Shown here: in pieces, positions 9,395-20,696 of the stretch
Layout of the letters: each line of letters begins with the position of its first letter
Position numbering within the stretch: the stretch's first letter is position 1
Origin: Basidiobolus ranarum
Taxonomy: Eukaryota > Basidiobolomycota > Basidiobolomycetes > Basidiobolales
DNA: 31,068 nt
Direction: 5' to 3'
Assembly: GCA_040143965.1 (NCBI GenBank)
Contig: JASJQH010000092.1
Span: 1 to 31,068, forward strand
Translations under genes and position numbers: made by a program
The notes under the pieces: model-generated
Databases searched by the model: none
Told to the model about the DNA's origin: nothing
What the model saw: the letters and a program-made list of their open reading frames with translations, nothing else

Positions 9395-10687
9395 TTAATC
9401 ATAATCATCACGTACATCCTCAATTCGACGTTCTAACTCTTTGGCTTCACTCACTAGATTTTGATATTGGTTTATGTTCAAATCGTTGTTGACGTAAAGC
9501 CTCATTTGTCTTTGAGACACGGCATAATGCGCCAATGCTTCATAGGTGTACTCTCGCTTGGTGATCAGGAAGTATAAGTAGCCGACAATACCCATTCCGA
9601 TACTAGTAAAGTACGCAACTGGCTCCATGACTAACATAGGAAGACTTTAGTATTGAATGGCTATAGAAATGGAGAGAGAGGAGTTTAAACATACCATCCC
9701 ATCCGTAATCCCACCAGGTTAAGCGCGCCTAAGAATTCAGATGAGTATAGATAAAAAAGATGGATGATTTCAAAGGTAGTATACCATTATGCCGACGTAT
9801 GTGACTAGACCAGTAAAACTTCCTGTAGCGAGTATCAATGAAGCAGTTTGTGCTTGCTTATCCAATTTCTTCTTCAACTTGGACATAGGTTCAATTCTGG
9901 ATAACAAATAATTATGATGTCTGACTAGACCAGCTGCTCTTTCTGGGATAGGAATTAGGAAACCATTTTAACCAAGTGAAATCAAGATAAGATGATTACC
10001 TTCAAAAGTTGGGATTTTGACAAAGATCTTTTCGTTATCTACTAAAACAATAAAACCTTTAGCTTCTCCGCGAGTAGCGGTTCGTATTAAGTCATCCACT
10101 TGGAATTTGCTCGTCCAGTCATCTCCAACCTTCAATCCATGCAACGCCTCATGGATGGAAACTTTCCCAATGTCGGGATATTCTTCCTTAATCTGCTGGC
10201 TTATAGTAGATATAGGTAGAGTAAAGCCTAGTAGCATAGAAGCAGGTTGGGGCGCTTTGGAATCGGGAACTGGAATAGGCAAAAAAAATCTAGGGTTTCC
10301 ACTATAAGTGTCAAAGTCGAGGTAACCTAATAAATGACAAGAGGAAATAAGTAATCAGAAGAGAAAGTACTCCGTCTATTTACTTCACATACCCATTGCC
10401 ACCTGACCACCTTCCGCATCAGTAATAAATTCCGTACTATCACGCTCTTCTGGCTTTAAGTTACTTGTCTGGGTGACAAATTTTTGACTTCCAGTATTGA
10501 ACCAAACTTTTGTAATTTTATTTACTTTATAAGCGGCCTTAAAAGCGGATTCCCGTCGAGAAAGAGCTCCAAATACTCCCCGAGTTTGAAAAGTAGGAAG
10601 TAGAGTAAGATGACGCGCTTGACGTAACCAACCACGAGTTAAATTAGAAGCATTTTTTGAAGTGAAATTTAGAAGCCCCGCTTGCAT
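9395..10687 (-). CDS. MCU: mitochondrial calcium uniporter pore subunit
   Basis: Five exons: 10687-10393, 10326-10000, 9942-9785, 9728-9695 and 9630-9395, joined to 349 residues. It forms the Ca2+-selective channel of the inner mitochondrial membrane. The first 45 residues are rich in Arg, Ser and Ala with no acid, a mitochondrial targeting sequence. A matrix domain follows (including ISQQIKEEYPDIGKVSIHEA), then a coiled coil (RIEPMSKLKKKLDKQAQ), TM1 (about 240-259), the selectivity filter W270-D-V-M-E-P275 (canonical WDIMEP with Ile to Val), TM2 ending in LYFLITKREY, and an acidic C-terminal coiled coil. The essential Asp271 and Glu274 are present. The 34-nt fourth exon carries TWWDYGWD, and the last intron cuts the Val codon inside the filter motif. 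No EMRE or MICU gene is visible in this window. Confidence 0.95.
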
Positions 10688-11518
10688 TTTATTCTCAAGC
10701 GTCTTTCTCTACAGATGAGGATTTGGAAGAGTGCTAACTGTTATGGTAGCTTTTATCCTTTGATTAAAAGGGAATTTTTGTTGATTAAGAAATGATCAAT
10801 ACTGCATATGACTGGTAAGCAATTTCAATCACTAGCTAGCTATAAAACACTCATGTCACACGACTTTGGAGTAACATTAAATTTATCTTTGAGGGTTAGG
10901 ATGAGGGCAGCATGAGGGCAGGTTGAAAATAAGGATTAGAACGAGACGAGTAAAGATAAATCACACTTTGATCACCAATAAGCTTAAATGCACCATTCAG
11001 TGTAGAGCTCAAATTAGTATTTCAGTTGATCACATCAGGGATACCGAGATTATAAGAAATCAAAACGAGATGCTGAGATTGAAAGAAATCCATCGAAAAT
11101 ACTATTGCTCTATCGACATTTGCATAAGCGTTAACTCGCATTGCAACAATTAGTGACTTAACTTTGTGACTTCATTCAGGGAAGAAAAATCTAGGAGAAC
11201 CAGTGAATTCCATGACTTCCATGATTTCCAAGACTTAGATGAATTGTTCATTGGATATTGCCAGACGAACCAGATTCGCCCATTGAAGTTTATTGGATAT
11301 AATCTCGCATATAGATGTAAGCCTCAAGGCGGATGTCCGATAATATAGCAATTAAATAGGATGTTTAAATTAATTCACACAATCTCCTTTAATGGCTGGT
11401 AACAGATTTTGTGTAATGTAAAAAAGAAATTTTTTTCCCCTAATACATAACGGAGCTTCTTGTGTCCTAGGCTACCTCTACTTTCTGCTTTGACCTAGCT
11501 CTTGGACTTTCTATCAAC
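10688..11518. other. divergent promoter region between MCU and the phosphoribosyltransferase gene
   Basis: About 830 bp shared by two divergent genes. It holds small direct repeats (atgagggcag twice near 10900-10921; three ttccatgac-like 9-mers at 11205-11231) and a pyrimidine-rich stretch just upstream of the phosphoribosyltransferase ATG (about 11458-11516), a common look for a highly expressed fungal promoter or leader. Two short frames here (76 and 60 codons) resemble nothing known and are probably chance. Confidence 0.45.
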
Positions 11519-12130
11519 ATGACCACCCCCGTGAAGACCCATATCAGCTACAACCAAATCCACTCCTCCATCAAGGCTTCCGTTCCTGAGATTTTGAAGT
11601 TCGACCCTGAACTTATTGTTGCCATTGGTGGTGGCGGTTTTATTCCTGCTCGTATTTTGCGTACTTTCTTGAAGCAGCCCAACAAGAAAAACATTCACAT
11701 TCAAGCCATTGGTCTTTCTTTGTATGAGGAGATTGAGGAATTAACTAACACCGAAGGTGAAACTGAGCCTCAAGTTCAGAAGACCCAATGGTTGGACTTC
11801 CAAGGAGCTGCCTGCCCCCTTCTTGCAGGTCGTCGTATTCTGATTGTTGATGAAGTTGATGATACTCGTCAAACCTTAAGCTTTGCTGTTAGAGAATTAA
11901 TGAAAGATATCGAGCAACAAAAGTTGGATCATCCCGAGCTTAATGATAAAGAGACCAAGATTGGTATCTTTGTTATTCACAACAAATTGAAGCCCAAGAA
12001 ACGCGATCTTCCCGAGTACATTATGAATGATTCCTACTTCGCTGCTGAGAATGTTGAAGATAAATGGATTGTTTATCCTTGGGATGCTCTTGATATTGAA
12101 GAACATACTCGTTTGAGTATCGTCAACTAA
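11519..12130 (+). CDS. xanthine/hypoxanthine-guanine phosphoribosyltransferase
   Basis: Single exon, 203 residues, similar in length to yeast Hpt1 (221). It salvages purine bases by joining them to PRPP to give nucleotides. The PRPP-binding signature is plain: RILIVDEVDDTRQTL, with the adjacent acidic pair and Thr-Arg-Gln-Thr loop. An N-terminal VAIGGGGFIPARILR matches the loop that contacts pyrophosphate. The C-terminal VEDKWIVYPWDALDIEEH matches the KWI(V/I)YPWD end of fungal Hpt1/Xpt1 proteins. Whether it prefers hypoxanthine/guanine or xanthine cannot be told from the sequence alone. The ATG follows a CT-rich leader (ctttctatcaac). The gene is divergent from MCU and convergent with the O-acyltransferase downstream. 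Confidence 0.93.
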   Translation: MTTPVKTHISYNQIHSSIKASVPEILKFDPELIVAIGGGGFIPARILRTFLKQPNKKNIHIQAIGLSLYEEIEELTNTEGETEPQVQKTQWLDFQGAACPLLAGRRILIVDEVDDTRQTLSFAVRELMKDIEQQKLDHPELNDKETKIGIFVIHNKLKPKKRDLPEYIMNDSYFAAENVEDKWIVYPWDALDIEEHTRLSIVN

Positions 12131-12396
12131 TCTCGCTCCTTACATAGAACTTATCTCGAGTCACTTAATTAATATCACTTTTATGTAGAAAAGTTTTGTT
12201 CCATTCTTTAGACAACATTCGCTGTTGAAATATAATAAATCGTCCTTTTTACGATAATACCTAATTGGTGAAGAAGTGATGCATATTATAAAGTGTTTAT
12301 TTATATAAGTGGAATATCTAGGCCAAGGTTATTTACAAACATGGTAAGAATGCGATTATGTTAAGGATTTTGGACTGGGAAGTGGCGATGAATGGT

Positions 12397-13975
12397 CTAA
12401 ACCACGCTATTTTCTAAATGACCTTTAACGGCAGCACCAACTCCAACTCGATCAATCAAAAATGTATCATGACCATAGAGCGAGTCCAGTTCATAATATG
12501 TTACAGACTTATTACCACCAGCCCGGATAGCGTCGGCGATCTCTTTCTGCTGCCATGATGGGAACAGGATGTCGGATTGGACCCCAAGCACCAAAATGGG
12601 CATATTTATACGACTCATACCTCTGATTAGATCCGCTTTCTCAGCATCAAGATTAACGTCATCACTCTCAAAGTCCGATTCATCTGCTTGTCTGGAGCTA
12701 GTAAGGCAGAAGCCTGCACCCTCTACTAGTTCACTTTCAGCGAGCACCGACTTCATATTTACCGTATTAATTTCCCGTTTTTCTTGCAATTTCCTGACTG
12801 CCGAGGCTGACATATCGAACATATCCATCGCTTTGGAGATATACAGCAACGAATTGGCATCATATTGAAGGCAGAATTTCTCTCCTTGATGATCCAAATA
12901 GGTTTCGATTAGAAAGTCTGGACATAACGAGGGGACTTGATCTTCTTGAAATCTTTTCCTAGCGAATCTTTGCTCCCATTCTGGTCCAGATCGGTATGTG
13001 ATGGTAGCGATCTGTCTTGCCAATTTCATTCCAATGTGTGGTGGAATTCCATCGTAATAAAACCCACGGTTCCAATTGGGATCGGACATAAGCACTTGTC
13101 GTTGAGTATGTCTTAATGCAATGGAATAGGGGTGTGATCTAGCGCAACCAGAGATACTGATCACACGAGATACACGTTCAGGATAAAGCGAGGCAGCAGC
13201 AATTGATTGCATTCCACCCATACTAGCACCAACACTTGCGTACAATTTATCAATTCCAAGGTGATCTAGAAGATTAAATTGCGCACGGATCATATCGAAT
13301 ATAGTGAGTATCGGAAAACGAGTAGCATAACGTTCATCAGTATTAGGATCAATGGAACTAGGTCCACTTGAACCGTAACAACCACCGATAACGTTGGTAC
13401 AAATGACGAAGAAATTGTTGGTATCAATAGCAAGTCCCGGACCTAAAGTCAAACTCAGTTAAATCTCTATTCGACTTTAACAAAAATCAACTTCTCTTTA
13501 ACCTACCTATAAAGTCTTCCCACCAACCAGGGTTAGTATTATCCGCGTGACTTTTGGCATGACTACTGGCAGAGAGACCGGTATGTAATAAAATCACATT
13601 ATCTTTTTTCTCATTTAAATTTCCCCAAGTTTCGTAGGCAAGGTCGTATTCAGGTAATACTCCTCCGTGATCACATAAAAAGGGTCTAGTGTGTTTGTAT
13701 GTTTTATAACCGGTTAAAACTTTCTGATAAGCAGGTTCAGGTCCCTTATCAAGTAAGGAACGTGTACGATTTTCCAAACGTTCTAGACAAGGAAATGAAG
13801 GCATTTCGAGTTCAGGTTTACCACTTTTAATGGTAGTAGAAGCTTGAAATTGGTGTCTTGAGGCGTAGTGTAATGAGGCAGTGGGAACGAGATTATTGAC
13901 CTGTGTCAAACGCCCATTGAGAAAAGGTTTGCGAACTGTTCGCTTAATATTACCAAGGAAAGAACGAGAAAACAT
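12397..13975 (-). CDS. serine/homoserine O-acyltransferase, MetX-like α/β-hydrolase, probably mitochondrial
   Basis: Two exons, 13975-13507 and 13442-12397 (intron 64 nt), joined to 504 residues. Enzymes of this fold activate homoserine (methionine pathway) or serine (cysteine pathway) by acetylation or succinylation. The catalytic triad is visible: Ser230 in GASMGGMQS, Asp447 in QSDILFP, and His481 in YGHDTFL. The acyl-CoA/substrate loop reads [14 protein letters not shown]. The N-terminus (first 45 residues, Arg-rich, few acids) looks like a mitochondrial targeting sequence. [40 protein letters not shown] and [14 protein letters not shown] resemble the fungal mitochondrial Cys2/CysA-type serine O-acyltransferases rather than cytosolic yeast Met2, so a role in cysteine synthesis is more likely. 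That choice is an inference from remembered sequences. A low-complexity acidic insert lies near residues 399-412. Confidence 0.9.
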
Positions 13976-14865
13976 TTGTAATTAGTGTATAGAAGAAATT
14001 TTAAGTAAAGAAATGTAAGTTCAATGGAAATATCAACGCGGTGAAAGTGGATGTGATTCAAGTGAGCTATATATTTCACCAGATTTTATGATTATTAATG
14101 GTGTAGTGGTGAACACAGTCCGAGATTACTCAACATGTCGTGCTCAACAAGATCTTAGATGACACCAAAAAAAAGGCGATATTAGCCTCACAACCTATCA
14201 CAGACGGAGAAATAGGAAAAGCACACTAAACAAATACCCGAAAATCAACTTATAAAGGTGCACAAACATTGATGCTAACCATTCGAAGAGGTAAAATCAA
14301 CTTCGCAATGATGAACTTCAATGGCGACATAGGAGTCTTCGATCATTGGTCGATTGGAATCTAATCACTGTGCTGATTTTTAATGTAAAACTTGGTTAAC
14401 TTCGGCTATGTTGATGTCATAGGTCGGTTCGGCTCTGCTGCTGAAAGCTGCCGCAACATCTGAAGGGCTTAATGTTCCTGCGGATCCGATGTCTAAGCAT
14501 AATATTAAATATGGCATGCACATGGCTTAGTGAATTAACGACTAAATTAGTTTATTACGTGATATAAACTAGAATGTAAAAATGAAGGTATAACGGATCT
14601 ATGAGTGATAGGTTGAAATAAAGATACGTTACATATTATAGCTTAAAAATGGTAGTGAGAAATATAGTATATTCTGGAATAAATAAAGTTCTACGGAGTA
14701 TAGTTGAGCGCTTAAGTGTACCACTGGAGTCATTTGACATATCTGATGAACCAAGAGAGCCTCACTACTTCGGGCAAAGGAGGAGCTGGTATATCAGTAT
14801 TCAATGTAAGTGTAATAAAATATAAGAGTACAAAGTAATAGTTGGGCCAATTTCTTTTTTGTAAA
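13976..14865. other. intergenic region with one possible exon
   Basis: Between the acyltransferase start and the ARF6 stop codon. A GC-richer patch at 14422-14531 (+) follows a TAG acceptor-like site, reads VGSALLLKAAATSEGLNV and on to a stop, and looks more protein-like than its surroundings. I found no convincing upstream exon to join to it, and the opposite strand is also open there. Nothing else was recognised. Confidence 0.35.
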
Positions 14866-15626
<761 letters not shown>

Positions 15627-16489
15627 AGTGAAGTTTGAGAATAAAGAATAGTAATAACAAAGAAAGTTCTATGAGGAACTGTGCAAGTGGCAGGTGAAAA
15701 GGGTATTTCAGTTATACTCAAATAAACAGCAAGATCGGAGAAAAGTCAGGAATTAATACAGTAAGAGTGGAAAAGATATAATCAAGGCAGCAGTCGGAAC
15801 TTAGGGGTTGCACCCATCAGCATTCATGTAATGGAGTTGTACAAGCATAATGGAGAGTGTTTTCGTTCATGGGTATAATACTAGCCTATTTCCAAATTTG
15901 GAAAGACAAATATACTGTTGAAATGATTATTATAATTTTAAGTTAAGTGAGCATGACTCTGATAGGCAAAGTTTGGTTAATGATTAAAGAAAACGATGGC
16001 AGTTGGGCTAGTGTAGGAACAAAAAAAACTAGGGATGAGTTTGTGAAATATCCGTTTGTGTAATATCCTTGGGGAGCACATCCTAATATTAGCCAATCAT
16101 ACCCGTCTTTTTCAAATCCAATAGATCTCAATTGGGTAGTCCTCCTTATATAGTCCTCTCCTCTCTCCTCACAGTAAATTGTGTATTGCGCCACAAGGTG
16201 GTGAGCATTTATTCAGACACTATGCAAAATATGGCTATTCTGCTTAATTCAACACGTTAGTCCAGATTCGATGCTTAGGAATGGTGCTTATTTTGCAAAT
16301 GAGGATTAGCATGAGCTGTTTGCTTTTATAAGACCATTCAAAACATCAGATATTATGGAATGCTGTTGCAATTGTTTTGATTGGTTCATGTGAAATTCAC
16401 AATACGAGAATTCAAACGTGATGCTACTAAGTACTCTGTTTTCAAGCCCTACTCTAACAGCAATTTAAAACGCGGTGTCGTGAAATAAT
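15627..16489. other. divergent promoter region between ARF6 and RAP1
   Basis: About 860 bp between two divergent genes. A minus-strand frame of 83 codons (16194-15943) lacks an ATG start and resembles no family I know. No repeats or RNA genes were seen. Confidence 0.4.
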
Positions 16490-19091
16490 ATGGCGAAGCA
16501 AGGAAGGAATATATTTCTAAAAAATGGAAAACCCATGACCTTTTACGTACCTGCTGGTGTAAAGAAGGGCGAACTATCCGACTTAATCACGGTGAAGTAT
16601 TGTTTTACACGTCGCCGGTCATCCCTTCACGCGTCAAATAATTAACTGAAGTTGGGGTTTTTTAGAGACACGGCGGAAAAGTTGTAAGAGATGATAAAGC
16701 TGCTGATGTTGTTTTATGGGAGAAGACTTTCCATAATGATGGTGGAAACAGAATATCTAAAAAATTCGTTTACGATTCTGTTGAAAGTGGTAAACTTCAA
16801 GATAATTTGGTTTACGTAATCAAGAAAACTCCCAAAAAACCAAAAACTCCAAAAAAAGGGTGCGTAATGTTTTTTGTTAGTCTTACTACTTCCTTACCGA
16901 ACACCTATCCTAATATTTCCTTATTAGACGCACTGGCTTCACTGCTACCGATGATCGTGTTCTTCTAGATCTCGTATCCAAAAACCCTGAGTCTGCTCGA
17001 GGAAACAAAATATACAAAGAACTTGAAGTTCAGGTAGTGTTATATCCAATCAAAGTCTAATATTTCTCCCAGTCTTTATGAAAATTAACGTAGTGAAATT
17101 TGTTTAAGAATCGTAGACATACTTGGCAATCTTGGAGAGATAGATACGTTAAAGTTTTGGCACCAAATCAAAGAAAATCTATGGGACCTTCCGAGAGTAG
17201 CAACAGCCTTGATAAGCCTGGATTCAAAAAACGCAGGCTATCCAAGCCTGAATCTAACTCAGATTCTGATAACGATCAACCGTTGACCCAAGCGATGGAG
17301 TATCAGGATGTTGATGGAGACGAAGGAGAGGAAGAAGAAGAAGAAGAGGATGCCGATGAGATGGAGGAAGAAGAAGATGTGGATGAGAGTGTTTCCGACA
17401 ATGAGAACGAAATTTCAACCCAGGATATATCATCCTACATAAAATCTGAAAACGATTCCGATACAAACAGGCCTCGCGGACCTCTTGAGACACAGGGCAT
17501 TCCTGTCGTGAAGGTGACAATGACAGAGAGTTTTATTATTGACGATTCAGATGAGGATAACACGGATAAGGTTTTATATGAAGAGGTAACGGAGAATACA
17601 TATAGTTTAGACGCTGAAATGGAGGCGATTGATGACCCTACTACCAGTAAGGAAAAAAGTGGAAAGCTCTCCACAGAGGAAAATGAACTACCAATGGCGA
17701 GTGATGGACACAATAAACGATCAACATCACAAATAATTCTCGAAAGAGTAGAGTATTCTCAAGGGGAATCAATTCAGACTTACGATTCTTACGAGGAAAT
17801 CACTCAACAAACTCAAGAAGACATGGATGAAGAGTTCGAGTCTCAAGATTATTCGAGTTTACCGTAAGTATTTATACCCGGACTTTTTTATTATATGTTT
17901 CTCAATTTCCTTTCTTTATTTAGAACCTCGGAGCCCAATGTTACACACAAAAACTCTGCTAAAGAGCAAGAAAAGGAGTCGAATCTTGAGAAGGAAATCC
18001 AAGCAGAAGAGGATGTAGTGATGGCTTCTCAAGAAGAGGAACACGATGCAGATATGGAATCACAGGACATTCAGCCCCTCACTCAAAGGTTTGATGACAC
18101 TATTGATGAGTCAATGGAGGATCTTTCACAAGATTTTCCATCACCGCCACATGAATCTGAAGAGGAGGAGGAAGAAGGTTTCGCCGATGATAGGCTTACT
18201 CAACTCGAACAAGCACAACAAGAATCAGACTTTACTGGTAACGAAGCAAGAGATCCAAAGGAAGTCGATGAGGATGTTCAAGAGAGTAAGCAGTCTCGGC
18301 GGGAATCTGTGACAAAAGAAGCTACCCCCAAATCTGACGAGCTCAAACCATCTAGTTTGACTGCTAGTAAAGTCAATCTTGACGAACATCAACTGTTGCG
18401 AGCTGCCTCCACACCAATCACTAGAGCCAGAAGTCACACACCTACCTCCAACCAACAAAATACAATGAGTAAGACCACTAGAGCTAGAAGTAATACTCCT
18501 GCCGTTTCAAGTCGACGAGATCGATTGAGTACGATGGACAAGTCAAGAAGTAAACCTCCAACTCTTCCACATCAGCAAAACTCATCGAATAGGGTCCCTA
18601 GAGACCAAACTGAAACTCCCGCCATTCCTCATCAGGATGATACGATGGGTAATATCAATGAGACACCAATTTAATATTTATGAAGCAGTCACTAACATCT
18701 ATGATATTCACTTTAGTCGATAATCAAGACGATACCTTTGACACCTACAAAACCGTTTATTTGAGAATGATCAAAGGACTCTGTATTACAACCAAATCCA
18801 CTCCTGAAGAAGTGATTCAGGCGATTAAATTGACCTCTGGCAACTTTGTTGATGCGGAGAAAATCCTCATCTACGGACAGAATAGTAAGGGGCTTTTAGC
18901 AAATGAAAAATTTAATGTCCATAATTAACACCACATTAGAATGTAGGGATATTTGCTGGACTGCTGCCGAGGATCAAATACTGCTCGATGGTGATAATGG
19001 CGATGTCATTCAAGAATTATTGGACAGAAAAGGTCACGAGCGTACTCATTTGAGAAATCAATTCTTGAACTTCTATTCGGAATCTTTATAG
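16490..19091 (+). CDS. RAP1: telomere-binding protein RAP1 (BRCT, Myb, RCT)
   Basis: Seven exons: 16490-16591, 16666-16859, 16928-17033, 17109-17863, 17924-18648, 18717-18884 and 18940-19091, joined to 733 residues. RAP1 acts at chromosome ends within the shelterin-like complex. Residues 1-85 form a BRCT-like domain (LITRHGGKVVRDDKAADVV). Residues 99-149 are the Rap1 Myb domain: RTGFTATDDRVLLDLV, NPESARGNKIYKELE, NRRHTWQSWRDRYVK. A long disordered linker follows with a Glu/Asp run (about 200-236), many Ser-Gln and Thr-Gln pairs, and a basic part with TRARS(H/N)TP repeats. The C-terminus (about 640-733) matches the RCT domain: IQAIKLTSGNFVDAEKIL, CWTAAEDQILL, and KGHERTHLRNQFLNFY. The last junction uses gtaagg at 18885 and attag at 18939; a nearer AG at 18945-18946 would break the frame. 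One Myb-type domain is seen, so DNA binding may need a partner. Confidence 0.93.
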
Positions 19092-19193
19092 TAGTGACTT
19101 GGTTTTGTTCACTTGTGTTTATATATTTTTATTGCTTACAATCACTGCACCACTTGTATCAGATCCTAGAAAGCTTAAATTAAATGATGAAAA

Positions 19194-19285
19194 ATGATTA
19201 TGGAATATACGAATTAAGGGTTGTTACGGAATATGGTTATGGAATATACGAATTAAAGGTTGTTACGGAATATGATTATGAAATA
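19194..19285 (+). repeat. 39-bp tandem repeat, about 2.3 copies
   Basis: Units start at 19194, 19233 and 19272 (partial). The first two units differ at two positions (atgattatgg/atggttatgg and aaggg/aaagg). The period is a multiple of three, so a short frame (19184-19423) stays open and reads YGIYELRVVTEYG repeated. The frame has no recognisable domain and lies between the convergent RAP1 and GPCR genes, so I treat it as a repeat rather than a gene. Confidence 0.8.
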
Positions 19286-19493
19286 TTTCAAAAGTTTATG
19301 ACTGTATATACATGCTTTTGGGTACACAAAGTAAGGGGGAGTGGAAGAAGTGATGATGAAGAAGAATTCATCAACTGGGTTGGTCATCAACTCGCTTTTG
19401 ATGAAAATGGTGATAGCAATTAAGGGTGCTGAGTGCGTTTACATATATATACATATATTATGATCAAAGTGCCAATCATTCAATTCACCACTC

Positions 19494-20696
19494 TTAATGC
19501 GGAGATGGGCTTATGCTAATCTCATTGAGAGAATTTAATTTCTCTCTTACCAAAGTCCTCTTCACCAGTTTATACACCAAATGAGAGAACCAAGACGTAC
19601 TCGCGTTAGTCTCAGTTGTCTGCGCTATTTTGGCCCCGCTCTCTGAAGTGAAACCCGGTGAGTTGGTTGCTGTTTCATGGGAGGACACGTTCGACAATAG
19701 TGAAGTAATGGAGCTTTTTCTACATTGCACCTTCGGTGGGAGGTGTTGTGCTTGCTCGTAGTCGTAATAGTACTTCTTTACCAAAAATTTCTGGAAATGA
19801 ATACTCGCCTCTTCGACTGTCGGATCATATGCAAACACTATAGTAGTCAAAGTGCCTTGTAAAGCGGTCCCGATAGCTGATATGAGATACACTGAATATG
19901 TAGTTTCTTTTCTAATGGTCAAGATCAAGGCACTGACCATGACAAAGCTCTGGGAAATTATAGGGATGATCGGGTACCAGCACGTACGGTAGATTGTTTG
20001 CTTGATTAGATCGGTCGAGTGAGGTTGTGGAAAAGGGTTACACTCTAAACGATTTCTTGAAAAGGCTGCTTCGATATCTTCCTGAATTTCGGATTTTTGC
20101 TTTCGTAAATAGCGAACAATAAGCAATATGGATATAATTGAATAAAGAACACCCAATACCACCCACATGTAGTAGAAGAACCATTGCCAAAGAAAATTTG
20201 TGTATTTACCATCATCCCTGAACCAGCAGATATCTTTATGCGCGGTACGTCCAAATAAATTGGTACTTACCGGGGCAATTGAGAGTAATAGAGGAGAAAT
20301 AGTTGCAACCAGAAGGTAGTGAAGTTCAGTTATGGAGGCGTTCTTGGTGCTTTTCACAACCGCCAATTGAATATTAATCACAACCGCAAGTCGAAGGAAT
20401 ACGGATACCAAAGTGAAGTAGATCAACCCCCAAACGGAGAAGCTACACAGAAAAGTGTCGGAGGCCAAAGTGTAGCTTACTATTTGAAATACCGAATACA
20501 TAGTGTCCATAATGGCGATGTAGGCTAGCAATCGTATTGACACCTGGTTTGTTTGTCCTCTAGCATAGGGACGGAGTATGAATAATACGAGAATTGCAAA
20601 GAGACTGCATAGAAGTGAGACTACATTGATGCTAACGTTGACAGTTAAGAGCAATTCTATCTGTTCCTTACGTAGTGGAGGTATAGATTCCTCCAT
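19494..20696 (-). CDS. cAMP-receptor-like / Git3-like G-protein-coupled receptor
   Basis: Single exon, 400 residues. Seven hydrophobic segments lie around residues 18-41, 52-76, 86-112, 125-145, 168-196, 237-260 and 266-290, the layout of a class E/cAMP-receptor-like fungal GPCR. Cys84 at the top of helix 3 and Cys157 in the second outer loop (DICWFRDD) are placed for the usual disulfide. The helix 5 region KYTNFLWQWFFYYMW resembles Dictyostelium cAR and fungal cAMP-receptor-like proteins. The third inner loop (197-236) is short and charged; the C-terminal tail (about 110 residues) is Ser/Thr-rich (SSITSLLSNVSSHETATNS), a likely phosphorylation target. Such receptors sense nutrients or signals and act through heterotrimeric G proteins and cAMP. 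Ligand unknown. Convergent with RAP1. Confidence 0.88.
   Translation of the reverse strand: MEESIPPLRKEQIELLLTVNVSINVVSLLCSLFAILVLFILRPYARGQTNQVSIRLLAYIAIMDTMYSVFQIVSYTLASDTFLCSFSVWGLIYFTLVSVFLRLAVVINIQLAVVKSTKNASITELHYLLVATISPLLLSIAPVSTNLFGRTAHKDICWFRDDGKYTNFLWQWFFYYMWVVLGVLYSIISILLIVRYLRKQKSEIQEDIEAAFSRNRLECNPFPQPHSTDLIKQTIYRTCWYPIIPIISQSFVMVSALILTIRKETTYSVYLISAIGTALQGTLTTIVFAYDPTVEEASIHFQKFLVKKYYYDYEQAQHLPPKVQCRKSSITSLLSNVSSHETATNSPGFTSESGAKIAQTTETNASTSWFSHLVYKLVKRTLVREKLNSLNEISISPSPH

Noticed and set aside
10923-11348. Two short plus-strand frames upstream of the phosphoribosyltransferase
   Set aside because: Low complexity, no family resemblance, and they lie in the likely promoter region.
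15943-16194. 83-codon minus-strand frame upstream of RAP1
   Set aside because: It lacks an ATG start, shows no domain or family resemblance and lies in a divergent promoter.
18903-19091. Separate small gene starting MKNLMSIINTTLECRD
   Set aside because: Its second half is the end of the RAP1 RCT domain; splicing from 18884 to 18940 joins it in frame.
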